From Bacteroides ovatus (GTDB taxonomy: Bacteria > Bacteroidota > Bacteroidia > Bacteroidales > Bacteroidaceae): DNA of 64,000 nucleotides. The notes beneath the pieces were generated by a model. That model searched no databases, had not been told where the DNA came from, and saw only the letters and a program-made list of their open reading frames with translations. The position numbers and the translations under genes were made by a program. The stretch's first letter is position 1. Each line of letters starts with the position of its first letter. This document shows positions 54,201 to 62,821 of the stretch, in pieces. Location: positions 4,836,001 to 4,900,000 of the forward strand of contig NZ_CP012938.1 in NCBI RefSeq assembly GCF_001314995.1. Reading direction: 5' to 3'.

Positions 54201-54566
54201 CCGCGTCTGACAAAACCCGACAGTCCTGAATATAATGCGAACGTAGGTTACAACACTTCACGTTATTTATTGAACGCAGCTTATATGCGACTCAAAAACT
54301 TGATGATTTCTTATAACTTCCAGCCTAAACTGGTTAAGAAGATGGGATTGGAGAACTTGAAAGTGTATTTCACTTGTGATAATCTCTTCACGATTGACAA
54401 TTTGCCGGACGTATTCGATCCTGAAACCTTGAATCAGGTAAATACATGGGCTGGGGGTAGTAACGAAACTGCTCCGGGATTGACTTCCCCAATGAAGCAA
54501 AATGGTAACGGAAAGGTATATCCGTTGAATAAAAACTACGTATTTGGTATTGAATTTACCTTTTAA
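51240..54566 (+). CDS. SusC-family TonB-dependent outer-membrane transporter
   Basis: A 1108-residue SusC-like oligosaccharide importer. Signal peptide ends at LFAQQ (residue 30); carboxypeptidase-regulatory-like domain at about 32-110 (GTITGKVVDERGESVIGATV, TITVSYVGYAPLEVKI); TonB box and plug at about 118-235 (LDEVVVVGMGTQKRN, VTSALQGNVAGLNF, GEPYVLVDGVEQSLQNVNP, VLKDASAAAVYGARAAYGV); the rest is a 22-stranded barrel ending in the aromatic YVFGIEFTF. First gene of the operon, 10 bases before SusD. With SusD it forms the lid-and-barrel importer that takes up fragments cut at the surface. Confidence 0.97.
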   Translation: MKKMQIRMQLVCLFSMLLLFFPVELFAQQGTITGKVVDERGESVIGATVMVKGSTDGTITDLDGNFKINGKVGTTITVSYVGYAPLEVKITKLTGNRFVMKEDSKTLDEVVVVGMGTQKRNTITAAVATVNADAIATRPVTDVTSALQGNVAGLNFASDASESGTGGEVGGEIKFNIRGIGSINGGEPYVLVDGVEQSLQNVNPADIESISVLKDASAAAVYGARAAYGVVLVTTKSGKQDKARVTYRGSVGMSAPINMPEMMNSVEFANYKNAYRSAIGESPYFSQETIDLMNQFLQNPYGEGLLGITANQENTGWRGGESQYANTDWFDYFYKNKSLRHSHNLSISGGSDKVTYYVGLGYTYQGGLLDRVEDSLDKYNVNTKFQIKPNDWLKFNFNNNITLNLISRPLPDMSILYHQIARSQPNMVTEVPISGLYNLPSWNEALYLDNVGYSQNRISDAMTFAATVTPLKGWDIIGEMKVRFDVQNDEFLQKQPRTTRPDGTIENVTAPRQGYSYPGIEYSNSLWGSMTRGNQFNYYLSPSVSSSYTNQWGDHFFKAMAGFQMEVQQNSSMYAYKDGVMSDDTFSFDNANGKAYNSEARDHWATMGFYTRLNWNYQNVYFLEFSGRYDGSSRFASGNRWGFFPSFSAGYDIARTDYFKQWSLPVSQLKVRLSYGRLGNQNGAGLYDYLNFMTLRPDYSNAWLLSGVTSATPVRGTVALTPSMVSPYITWEKVDNANLGFDLTLLNNRLTITADIYQRTTKDMIGPAEAIPDIGGIAVDQRAKVNNATLRNRGWELSVNWSDQLKNGFSYGIGFNIFDYKAVVTKYNNPEGLIYNNHTGLVRNKGYYQGMDLGEIWGYEANDLFLTNQEVDEYLRGVDMSFFKPNKDWQRGDLKYIDSNGDGKIDPGSGTLKDHGDLKIIGNTTPRYSFGLNLHAGYKGFEVSALFQGVMKRDFPMAASTYLFSGDSNFFKEHLDYYNVYNPGAYLPRLTKPDSPEYNANVGYNTSRYLLNAAYMRLKNLMISYNFQPKLVKKMGLENLKVYFTCDNLFTIDNLPDVFDPETLNQVNTWAGGSNETAPGLTSPMKQNGNGKVYPLNKNYVFGIEFTF

Positions 54567-54576
54567 ACCATAAGAT

Positions 54577-56364
54577 ATGAAAAGAATATATATAATGGCT
54601 TTTGTAGCCGCTTCAATATTACCATTTTCATCCTGTTCTGATTTTCTGGATAGGGAACCGATAACCAAGCCGGAAGCCGGTAATTTTCTGACAGGTGCTA
54701 TACAGGTCGAAAACTATATTAACGGACTATATATGACGTTGCCGTCTTTTAGTAAGTTCGGTTTGGGAGTTCGCAGTGAAGAAAAGAATAGTGACAATAT
54801 TATTGCAGAAAAGTATGATGCCCGTTTGCATGGACAGAATAACCAGTTTAGCGGAGCTTCCGATTGGCAGACTGGTTATCAGAACCTGCGTAAAGTGAAC
54901 TATTTTTTCCATAATTATAAAGTACCCGAAGCACAGGAAAACGAAGATGTACTGTCGTTGAAAGGGGAGGCTTACTTTTTACGTGCCTATTGGCATTTCG
55001 ATTTATTGAAGAAATTCGGTTCTATTCCGGTAATGGATGCTTTTTGGGATGAGAATGCGACAATCGCAGGATTACAGATTCCCGCAAAGACACGTAATGA
55101 GGTAGCCCGATTTATTTTGAGTGATTTGGTTGAGGCGAAGAATCTGTTGCATTCGCGCGGTAAATATTCCGGAATTCGTATCAATAAAGAAGCTGCCATG
55201 GTTTTGGCAATGAATGTGGCGTTGTATGAAGGAACTTGGGAAAAGTATCACAGCAGCGATGATTTTGCATCTTCCACTAACGAATCAAATTATTTCTTGG
55301 GTGAAGTTATTAACTGGGGAAATGAACTGTTCGGTTGTGGCATTGATCTGTATAAAACCGGGCAAAATCCGGGAGATGCTTTTGCGGCATTGTTCAATAG
55401 CAAAGATTTGTCAGGAATGGGCGAAGTGCTATTGTGGAGGAAATATTCGAGTGATGAAGGAGTCTTTCATGATGTCAACGGTAATCTGAAGGCAGGTGTT
55501 GTCGACTCGGAAGGAGCTGCCGGAATTACTCAAAGCCTGGTGGATAATTATCTGAATGCCGATGGAACATTTATTGATCCGACAAATGAGAAATTTAAGG
55601 ATTTTAAGGAAACATTTGAAGGCCGTGACCCTAGATTGATTCAAACGGTGATGAATGAAGGTGCCAAATTTGCTTCTGCCACTACTGCGACCCCAATGCA
55701 TCTGGAAGAATATACGGATGAGAAGAAGAATACTATTAGTCCTCCTAAATTGGCAGGAGATGGAAACACACGTTCTTTGACGGGTTATCACATCCGTTTG
55801 GGAATAGATACCACCTTTGTAAGTGGTAATGGTGAGACTGCTTTACCTATTATTCGTTATGCCGAAGGTCTTTTGGCTTATGCAGAAGCTGCTGCTGAAC
55901 TGGAAATGTGGAGCGATGATATAGCGAATAAGACATTGAAAGCGCTTCGTGAACGTGCAGGAGTGAAATATCTGGCACCGGCAAAGGATGCTAATTTCAC
56001 CGATTTCGGTTATACATTGACTCCTGTTTTACAGGAAATCCGTCGTGAACGCCGTTCTGAACTTGCTTTGCAAGGTTTCCGGCTGGATGATCTCATGCGT
56101 TGGAAAGCCGATAAACTGATTGTTGGAAAGCGTGGTAAAGGTGCTTATGTAGGTGATGAATCTATTTTATTCAAATCTTACAGTCCGGATAATCAGAAAA
56201 GAATCAGAGAGCGTCTGACCCTTGATGATAACAAATGGGCGGATCCGATGGCCGGGACTCTGCCAAGCGGATATCAATTCCATGCAGATAGGGATTATCT
56301 GTTACCGATCCCTCCTTCAGAATTGGAATTGAACAAAAAGTTGAAACAAAACCCGAAATGGTAA
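54577..56364 (+). CDS. SusD-family surface glycan-binding lipoprotein
   Basis: A 595-residue RagB/SusD protein. Lipobox cysteine at about residue 20 (LPFSSCSDFLDREP), so it is anchored in the outer membrane facing out. TPR-containing N-terminal part (QVENYINGLYMTLPSF, DWQTGYQNLRKVNYFF, LKGEAYFLRAYWHFDLLKKFG) and C-terminal GLLAYAEAAAEL, IRRERRSELALQGFRLDDLMRWK and DYLLPIPPSELELN stretches are all family hallmarks. It caps the SusC barrel and delivers substrate. 29 bases before the GH16 gene. Confidence 0.97.
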   Translation: MKRIYIMAFVAASILPFSSCSDFLDREPITKPEAGNFLTGAIQVENYINGLYMTLPSFSKFGLGVRSEEKNSDNIIAEKYDARLHGQNNQFSGASDWQTGYQNLRKVNYFFHNYKVPEAQENEDVLSLKGEAYFLRAYWHFDLLKKFGSIPVMDAFWDENATIAGLQIPAKTRNEVARFILSDLVEAKNLLHSRGKYSGIRINKEAAMVLAMNVALYEGTWEKYHSSDDFASSTNESNYFLGEVINWGNELFGCGIDLYKTGQNPGDAFAALFNSKDLSGMGEVLLWRKYSSDEGVFHDVNGNLKAGVVDSEGAAGITQSLVDNYLNADGTFIDPTNEKFKDFKETFEGRDPRLIQTVMNEGAKFASATTATPMHLEEYTDEKKNTISPPKLAGDGNTRSLTGYHIRLGIDTTFVSGNGETALPIIRYAEGLLAYAEAAAELEMWSDDIANKTLKALRERAGVKYLAPAKDANFTDFGYTLTPVLQEIRRERRSELALQGFRLDDLMRWKADKLIVGKRGKGAYVGDESILFKSYSPDNQKRIRERLTLDDNKWADPMAGTLPSGYQFHADRDYLLPIPPSELELNKKLKQNPKW

Positions 56365-56393
56365 TCATTAATAATGATATAATAGGATAGATT

Positions 56394-58346
56394 ATGAAGA
56401 AATATTTCTATAGATTATTACCAATTTGCCTGTTTATCCTTGTAATGACAGGCTGTAATGACACCGAGACGGTTATCTCTATCGGAGAAGCCCGGAATCT
56501 GGTGGCCGAAATCAGTACTCAAAGTGCTGCTATCGGAGATAATGTGACCTTTACTGTGAAGGTAGATCAGCAAGACAATCAGTTGGCACTCGAAGAAGAT
56601 ATAGACGTTGTTCTGACTTTTGCAGGTAAGAATGTAGAAGGAAAGGATGTCCCTGTATCTGATGTCTTTGAAGGCTTTGCCGGTCATCTTTTTATGAAGA
56701 AAGGTGAGAAACAGGGATTTACCGAATTTAAGGTAAAGAACGATCTGGCTAAATATCCTATATCGGGTACTATCACCGCTTATGTCAGAGGATACAAGAT
56801 CAATGCGGCTGAACGTCCGATTGTGGTATCTGATAAACACTACACCATCTTGTCATTGAAGAACAATTCGGACAATACGGTGAAAGAGTATGGCTCATTT
56901 ATTCTGGTCGCTACGGTAGGAGCGTCAGCTAAGGAAGATGTAGTCGTTCATATTGATGCGGGTGAAGATGCGGATAAATATGAGAATCTGCCGAGCGAAT
57001 TGGTGGTGAAAGCCGGGTATAAAACAGCTGAATCTGAACTTATATGGGTGAAAGGAGAGAAAGGACCGAATACTTTCACTTCTGTGTCTATGTCTTTTGC
57101 TACCGATTCTGAAATTCATCCGGTATATGGGGACGAGTTGGAAATTAAGGTTACTGATACGGATGCAGGTTTGACTCCGGGCACCGAGTTAACCAATGAG
57201 CAATGGGTTTATACAGATCCGGATCAGATATTTGTATCAGCCAGCAATAAAAAGGCTGTAGAAAAATGGGATGAGGTCAGAGCTGCGTCAGCACTATTGA
57301 TAAAGGAGGGTGATCCGCATCCGAATGAAGCGTTAGCTGCTGAAGGATGGACATTCCTGAATTCTTATGAGTTCCATCCGATTGATGCTTTGACAGAAGG
57401 TACCGGACTCCCCAATCAGTATGGTAATCGTCCTCCACGTTTTATGGCGGCACAGAATGTGGCTAACACACAGAAAGTACAAGCGGTTGTAAATGAGAAA
57501 TATGCAACGATGACTCAAGATGGATATTTGAAAATGTGGTGTGCGTATGATCCGGGAATCAGTGTGACAGGGGAAATTACGGGAACAAGAGATTTTGGAG
57601 TTTCCTCCCTCTATGCAAGTAAGTTTGATGGTGTGCCTACGGGTGCTGATTCTTGGGAATCCAGCAATGTACGCATTTTGCCGGGCACTCGTGTGGAAGT
57701 TAGAATCCGTGTGCGTGGAAAGAAACACTCTTTCAACTCGGCAGTCTGGTTCCAAGGAAATATCAGAGGTGTGCAATGGTCTACCTATGGTGAGGTTGAT
57801 CTTCTGGAAAATCCGGCTACCAATGCGAATCCGAATGGCGCTTGGCAGACTTTCCACTGGAATGATATATCCACTTCATCCGGTGATAAGTATAAACCGT
57901 CCTCAGGACAGTTGATAATATCGGATATGGATGAATTCGATATCTATTGGATGGAATGGAGAGATAATAACGAGATTGCTTTAGGTATTAATGGTAAAGA
58001 GAATGTACGCATGAGGACTGACGGCAGCTATACCGGAATAGCTAATGGAACGGCTTCATGGAACTCGTCTACACATTGGCCGTTTACGGACAAATACAAT
58101 ACGGAAGGGTTACATTTACTATTGACATTTGCCGGATGTAATGAATGGGCGCTTGGTGACGCTGCGGCAGAACAGGCTGCTAAAGATGGTAGTTGGGCAA
58201 ACGACTTTAAGCATATTTCTTATCAGGAAAGTAAGTCTAGCAATGATACGCCACGTATGGAAATCGACTGGATACGTTTCTATAAGAAGCCAACCTACGA
58301 CTATTTTGGAAGTGGTACTCCAACGCGTAACAAACCAATGTATTAA
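56394..58346 (+). CDS. Surface GH16 endo-glycanase lipoprotein
   Basis: A 650-residue lipoprotein: lipobox cysteine near residue 21 (ILVMTGCNDTET). Residues about 30-260 look like two Ig-like spacer domains (ITAYVRGYKINAAERPIVV; ASAKEDVVVHIDAGEDAD). The GH16 jelly roll occupies about 280-640 with catalytic motif GEVDLLE: nucleophile E467, D469 and acid/base E472, all intact. It ends MEIDWIRFYKKPTY, typical of the family. GH16 enzymes are endo-acting on beta-1,3/1,4-glucans or galactans. Given its place after SusC/SusD and the nearby GH43_24, an endo-beta-1,3-galactanase is my preferred reading; laminarin or algal galactan cannot be excluded. Confidence 0.88.
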   Translation: MKKYFYRLLPICLFILVMTGCNDTETVISIGEARNLVAEISTQSAAIGDNVTFTVKVDQQDNQLALEEDIDVVLTFAGKNVEGKDVPVSDVFEGFAGHLFMKKGEKQGFTEFKVKNDLAKYPISGTITAYVRGYKINAAERPIVVSDKHYTILSLKNNSDNTVKEYGSFILVATVGASAKEDVVVHIDAGEDADKYENLPSELVVKAGYKTAESELIWVKGEKGPNTFTSVSMSFATDSEIHPVYGDELEIKVTDTDAGLTPGTELTNEQWVYTDPDQIFVSASNKKAVEKWDEVRAASALLIKEGDPHPNEALAAEGWTFLNSYEFHPIDALTEGTGLPNQYGNRPPRFMAAQNVANTQKVQAVVNEKYATMTQDGYLKMWCAYDPGISVTGEITGTRDFGVSSLYASKFDGVPTGADSWESSNVRILPGTRVEVRIRVRGKKHSFNSAVWFQGNIRGVQWSTYGEVDLLENPATNANPNGAWQTFHWNDISTSSGDKYKPSSGQLIISDMDEFDIYWMEWRDNNEIALGINGKENVRMRTDGSYTGIANGTASWNSSTHWPFTDKYNTEGLHLLLTFAGCNEWALGDAAAEQAAKDGSWANDFKHISYQESKSSNDTPRMEIDWIRFYKKPTYDYFGSGTPTRNKPMY

Positions 58347-58393
58347 TGGTTGTTGAAATAAAGATATTTAATCGAACAAACTTTTATATAGTT

Positions 58394-60589
58394 ATGAAAA
58401 AGGTTTATCACTTATTGAGCGTTGCACTGCTGGGCGCAATGGCACTAACCTCTTGCGAAGAGGACAAGATAGTGAATGAAAATAACGGTGAAGGGAACGA
58501 AACCGACAAGAATCTGACTGATTATTCATTTATAGCTTCTATTAAACAGTCCGCCCCTTTGGGTCGCAGCAATTTGCAGAATGGAGTGTATACATGGAAT
58601 AAAGGAGATGCTGTTACATTATGGAATCGCAACTTCGGAGCCGGCTATGATTTCTCTATCACCCCGGGGTATAATGACAACCAACCTGACAAATCTGCTG
58701 AATTCACAGGAAAAGCTGCTGTAGAAAATGGCCATAAGCTGATTGCGGTATTTCCACGGAAAGAAGCAAAAACATTTAATGACCTGGCTACCTTTTCTAT
58801 GCCGGAGACATTTACTCAGACTGGAAAAACAGCAGAACTGGCAGCTACTACCTATATGGTTGCCACCGGGGATGTGACTGATAATAAGATTCCTGCATTA
58901 ACGTTTTCACCATTGACTGCATTGATACAGTTTGGTTTGAAAAACACGTCGGACCGGGAACTGAAGATTCGCTATATTACGCTGGAGAGTGATGATGATG
59001 TATTTCCCGCAGAGTTGAAGATCGACGAAGACGGAGTGCTACAGAGTCTTTCAGGTATGCGTAACAAACTGACACTTGACATGAGTGGACAAGCATTGGC
59101 GCAGAATGAAACATTAAACGGGTATTTGAATATATTACCTACAACCTATGGTGATACCCGGTTGATGAAAAGTACGACCGAACTGAATATTACAGTAAGC
59201 GTTTTGAATAATGAAGTGGAACAGGATATTATCCTGCTGAAAAAAGTAAAAGTCAAAGATTTGGAGGATAACATCGGACTTGATATGGATGCTACTGCCA
59301 ATCAGTTTGCAGCCGGCAAGCATTATAAAATGGATTTTGAGGTAGATTATCGTTTCAGAATTCCTGATGAGGGCTATATGATCGATGATGATGGAAATAT
59401 TCATATCTATAATAAGACTGGATTATTCGGATGGAATAAAATTGCGGATGAATACCGTAAGGCAACTGTTACTTTAGAAAAAGAATATATCGATGAACCG
59501 GCAGGGGATGGAATAAAAGTGATTGATATGGGTAATGAACTTTGGGAACCTATTAGTGCGTTTGGAGGTGTATTTGAAGGTAATGGTGTTACCATCCGCA
59601 ATTTGCAAATAGCTAATAAAGGTTTTATAGCTACCAATACGGGAACTATCCGGAATTTGACTTTGGAAAATGTAAGTTTCTCTGCTGATATCACAGAGGG
59701 AGCAGGAGCATTGGCTGCCGAAAGTTCAACGAGTGTCATTCAGAATTGTACAGTCAAGGGAGTGACTGTAACCGTTATAAAACCGGTAGTTTTTGGTGGT
59801 TTGATCGGTCGAAACTCCGAAGGAAGAATAGAAGGTTGTCAAGTTATCAGTGGAACTATTAACCTTAATTTGAGTGGTGCTGGTAATTCTAATTATGGTG
59901 GCTTGGTTGGTGAGCATTTTAATGGAACGGCTCTTATTATAAATTCGTATGTCGGTGCAGATGTAACAATCAAGCATCCTAGTAACTCTAGTGGTGCATC
60001 CTGTGTCGGCGGACTTGTTGGCTGGAACAACTCCGGTAAAGTCAAAGGTTGTTACTCATTAGCCAAACTTGAGGTTTCTTGTTCCGGACAAGTAGGAGGA
60101 CTTATAGGGGCTAATAGTAACGGTACGGTTCTGGCCTGTTATGTAGCCGGTTCAATTAGTGGAACTATCTATAATAATACTGGCGGTTTCATTGCACAGA
60201 ATACCATTAATAATGCTGATGCTACTGTGACGGCTTGCTACTCGACCACGCAGATAAATGTGACTAATAATGCTGGAAGTAATAAATTGGGAGCTTTCGT
60301 CGCTTCGAATTCAACAGGAATCAACCAGTGTTATTTCGTAGGCGAGACGGTGACTAATTCTGTAGGAAGCGGATCTGTAAATGGAATTAGTAAGGTAACA
60401 GCTACTCAACTCAAGGATAAGAAACGTCAGATGAATCTGGCAATAGAAGCCAAGGATCCAGAATTTGGTTTTAGCTTTAAAGTGAATGAGGATGCCGGAA
60501 CTAATATATACTGTCCGTTGATTCTACAGGGGGCTGTGAAAGAACCTGGCTTCGGTGGATCAGATTTTGGAGATGGTGGTGATATTTAA
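58394..60589 (+). CDS. Fimbrillin-like/GLUG-repeat surface lipoprotein 1
   Basis: A 731-residue lipoprotein. I start at 58394 (MKKVYHLLSVALLGAMALTS); the in-frame ATG at 58346 would precede the signal peptide with 16 extra residues. Lipobox cysteine at about residue 22 followed by EEDK, an acidic patch like the Bacteroidetes surface-export signal. Residues about 40-320 resemble a fimbrillin-like fold (FIASIKQSAPLGRSN, FTGKAAVENGHKLIAVFPRK, IPALTFSPLTALIQFGLKN). Residues about 370-720 are GLUG repeats (GLIGRNSEGRIEGC, GGLVGWNNSGKVKGCYS, GGLIGANSNGTVLACY), predicting a beta-helix. Position in the operon is that of SusE/SusF-type glycan-binding proteins. No enzymatic motif seen. Confidence 0.82.
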   Translation: MKKVYHLLSVALLGAMALTSCEEDKIVNENNGEGNETDKNLTDYSFIASIKQSAPLGRSNLQNGVYTWNKGDAVTLWNRNFGAGYDFSITPGYNDNQPDKSAEFTGKAAVENGHKLIAVFPRKEAKTFNDLATFSMPETFTQTGKTAELAATTYMVATGDVTDNKIPALTFSPLTALIQFGLKNTSDRELKIRYITLESDDDVFPAELKIDEDGVLQSLSGMRNKLTLDMSGQALAQNETLNGYLNILPTTYGDTRLMKSTTELNITVSVLNNEVEQDIILLKKVKVKDLEDNIGLDMDATANQFAAGKHYKMDFEVDYRFRIPDEGYMIDDDGNIHIYNKTGLFGWNKIADEYRKATVTLEKEYIDEPAGDGIKVIDMGNELWEPISAFGGVFEGNGVTIRNLQIANKGFIATNTGTIRNLTLENVSFSADITEGAGALAAESSTSVIQNCTVKGVTVTVIKPVVFGGLIGRNSEGRIEGCQVISGTINLNLSGAGNSNYGGLVGEHFNGTALIINSYVGADVTIKHPSNSSGASCVGGLVGWNNSGKVKGCYSLAKLEVSCSGQVGGLIGANSNGTVLACYVAGSISGTIYNNTGGFIAQNTINNADATVTACYSTTQINVTNNAGSNKLGAFVASNSTGINQCYFVGETVTNSVGSGSVNGISKVTATQLKDKKRQMNLAIEAKDPEFGFSFKVNEDAGTNIYCPLILQGAVKEPGFGGSDFGDGGDI

Positions 60590-60616
60590 ATAACTGATAA
60601 CAGAAAAAAATAAATC

Positions 60617-62656
60617 ATGAATAAAATCTATTCTTTATTAGGGATCGGGCTGCTAAGTGCAGCCACCCTAAGCTCTTGTAAAGAAGATGTTTTCATTGAA
60701 GGTGGGGATGAACTGCAACGGGGAGAATCACAGACTTATGTGGCTGTTGCTTCTATCCGGGGGTATGAAAATACGGACAAAGAATCGTCTACACGTGCCA
60801 ACGTACAAGATGACGGTAGTTCCTTTATGTGGAATGCCGATGATAAGGTTACACTTTGGAATGGAACAAATGGCTATGATTTCACAACCATAAATTATGA
60901 TGAGAGTGAACCGTCTGGAAATGTGGAATTTGCAGGGAATGGTAACTTTGAAGAGGGAGCTACTGTTTGGGGAATCTATCCGAAAAAAGATGTTCCGACT
61001 TCAGGGAATGTTTTCACTTTTACGTTGGGAGATGCTACGCAAAGTGCCCAAAAAGCAGAGCTGCAGAATACGATGCACATGCTTGCTAAAGGCACGGTGA
61101 ATGGGACTACCGTCACCAATCTTAAGTTTGAACATTTGACAGCTCTTTATCAGTTTAAATTCACCAATCGAAGACCGGATGCCTATAAAGTGACAAAGGT
61201 GGTTGTTTCGGCTGATGCTGCTATTTTCCCAAAAACGTTGACAGTTTCGGGAGAAGAGAAAACGTATGGTGATAAAAGTAATAGTCTGACTTTGTCTATG
61301 ACAAGTTTGGAAATGGCAAAGAATGAAGTTGCATACGGTTATTTGAGTTTCTTTCCGATAGCAGACATGACAAAGGATACAGAATTAACTTTTACTGCTA
61401 CGATAGAAAAAGTGGGAGATTCTTCCTCTACGGAAACAATAGAGAAAAAAGGAAAGATCAGTGAACTTTATAATGCCGAATCGGTGGTAGCAGGAGATGA
61501 ATATAAATATGTGGCTGGAAAGCGATATGGTATATCATTTATGCTGGTGGCAGACTTGGGATATGAGGAGACTGAAGCGGGTAAGTATTTAGTCAAGAAA
61601 GAAGACGGGTTGATAAATTTGGCAAGTGAACCGACTGTTATGACGAATGCTGCTACGGTAATTACATTAGATGCTGATCTTGATATGTCGACTAAAGAGG
61701 CATGGGTACCGGTTACGGAGTTTAAAGGTATATTGGACGGCAATGGCAAGACTATTTCCGGTCTTACAATTGAAGCAACAGGAAACGATGCCGGTTTGTT
61801 TATAACTAATAATGGTATCATTAAAAATTTAACCCTTAAAGATGTAACGGTGAAACAAGTGTCAGGCGCAGCTGGAGCATTTGCAGCAATAAATACCGGA
61901 ACGATTCAGAATTGCGTCATTGATGGAGGAGCGTTGACTGTCAATGGAACAGATGCTAAGTTGGGGGCTATTACCGGACATAATCAGACTGGTGCGTCAA
62001 TGATAAAGGATTGTAAGGTAAAAGGTAATGTGGTACTGACTGTTGCCGGTGGTAAAGTAAATGCTGGTGGATTGGCAGGTGTGAACGGATGGTGGTCTAA
62101 GGCACAAATACAAGGTTCTTCGATTGACAAGGAGGTATCCTTTGTATATAGAGGTAATGGTGAAGGTGCCATCGGAGGACTTGTGGGTTGGAATGTTCAG
62201 GGAACCATAACTGGCTGTTATTCTTTGATGACTATTACTGCATTTACAGCTGTGAATGCCGGTGGTCTGGTGGGAGGAAACGAAGGACCTGTAACCGCTT
62301 CGTTTGCTGCTAGTGAAATAGTGGCCAAAGCGTCCGGAAATATTGGCGGTTTGGTGAAAAATGGTGGAACTTTGACAGGATGTTATTCAACTTCTGTGCT
62401 TTCTGGCACTGCTTCTGTTACCATTTGTGGAATATCAACGGGATCAGTGACAGCAAACGAATGTTATTTTATGTCCGACGGAGTTTCGAATCCGGGTGGA
62501 AACTTACCAACTTCAACTAAGGTAAGCGATGCTGCTGCCCTGATTGATAAAATTGCATCCATGAATCAAGCGATAGCTGGCTCTGGTTACAAGTATGTTG
62601 AAAATACAGGAACCGACAGTGCCAGAGTACCTTTACTCATTCAACCGGATGAATAA
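60617..62656 (+). CDS. Fimbrillin-like/GLUG-repeat surface lipoprotein 2
   Basis: A 679-residue paralogue of the preceding gene, 27 bases downstream. Lipobox cysteine near residue 21 (SAATLSSCKEDVFIE) with KED directly after it, again a surface-export-like signal. Fimbrillin-like part at about 40-310 (FMWNADDKVTLWNGTNGYDF, VEFAGNGNFEEGATVWGIYP, NLKFEHLTALYQFKF parallel the first protein) and GLUG repeats at about 390-640 (GNDAGLFITNNGIIKNLTL, GAITGHNQTGASMIKDC, GGLVGWNVQGTITGCYS, GGLVGGNEGPVTAS). The two align along their whole length but have diverged clearly, so the duplication is old. Confidence 0.82.
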   Translation: MNKIYSLLGIGLLSAATLSSCKEDVFIEGGDELQRGESQTYVAVASIRGYENTDKESSTRANVQDDGSSFMWNADDKVTLWNGTNGYDFTTINYDESEPSGNVEFAGNGNFEEGATVWGIYPKKDVPTSGNVFTFTLGDATQSAQKAELQNTMHMLAKGTVNGTTVTNLKFEHLTALYQFKFTNRRPDAYKVTKVVVSADAAIFPKTLTVSGEEKTYGDKSNSLTLSMTSLEMAKNEVAYGYLSFFPIADMTKDTELTFTATIEKVGDSSSTETIEKKGKISELYNAESVVAGDEYKYVAGKRYGISFMLVADLGYEETEAGKYLVKKEDGLINLASEPTVMTNAATVITLDADLDMSTKEAWVPVTEFKGILDGNGKTISGLTIEATGNDAGLFITNNGIIKNLTLKDVTVKQVSGAAGAFAAINTGTIQNCVIDGGALTVNGTDAKLGAITGHNQTGASMIKDCKVKGNVVLTVAGGKVNAGGLAGVNGWWSKAQIQGSSIDKEVSFVYRGNGEGAIGGLVGWNVQGTITGCYSLMTITAFTAVNAGGLVGGNEGPVTASFAASEIVAKASGNIGGLVKNGGTLTGCYSTSVLSGTASVTICGISTGSVTANECYFMSDGVSNPGGNLPTSTKVSDAAALIDKIASMNQAIAGSGYKYVENTGTDSARVPLLIQPDE

Positions 62657-62676
62657 TAACTGACAGGTATTAGTTT

Positions 62677-62730
62677 GAATCCCCTTATTTATCCTTGTTT
62701 TGTATATGAAGAGGACAAATAGGGGGATTC
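62677..62730 (+). terminator. Hairpin after the second GLUG gene
   Basis: GAATCCCCTTATTTATCC (62677-62694) pairs at 16 of 18 positions with 62713-62730 around an 18-base loop. There is no T-run after it. It may weaken read-through from the SusC operon into the GH2 gene. Confidence 0.5.
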
Positions 62731-62745
62731 GTATCTGGAATATAC

Positions 62746-62753
62746 TATCTTTG
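62746..62753 (+). promoter_or_regulatory. -7 box for the GH2 gene
   Basis: TATCTTTG matches TAnnTTTG, 69 bases before the GH2 ATG and just after the hairpin, so the gene may have its own promoter. Confidence 0.45.
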
Positions 62754-62821
62754 TGTGTCGAAGACATCTTTGGGTTGATTGCGACATACAACATGACATT
62801 CATCGTAAAATAAAACTTTAT

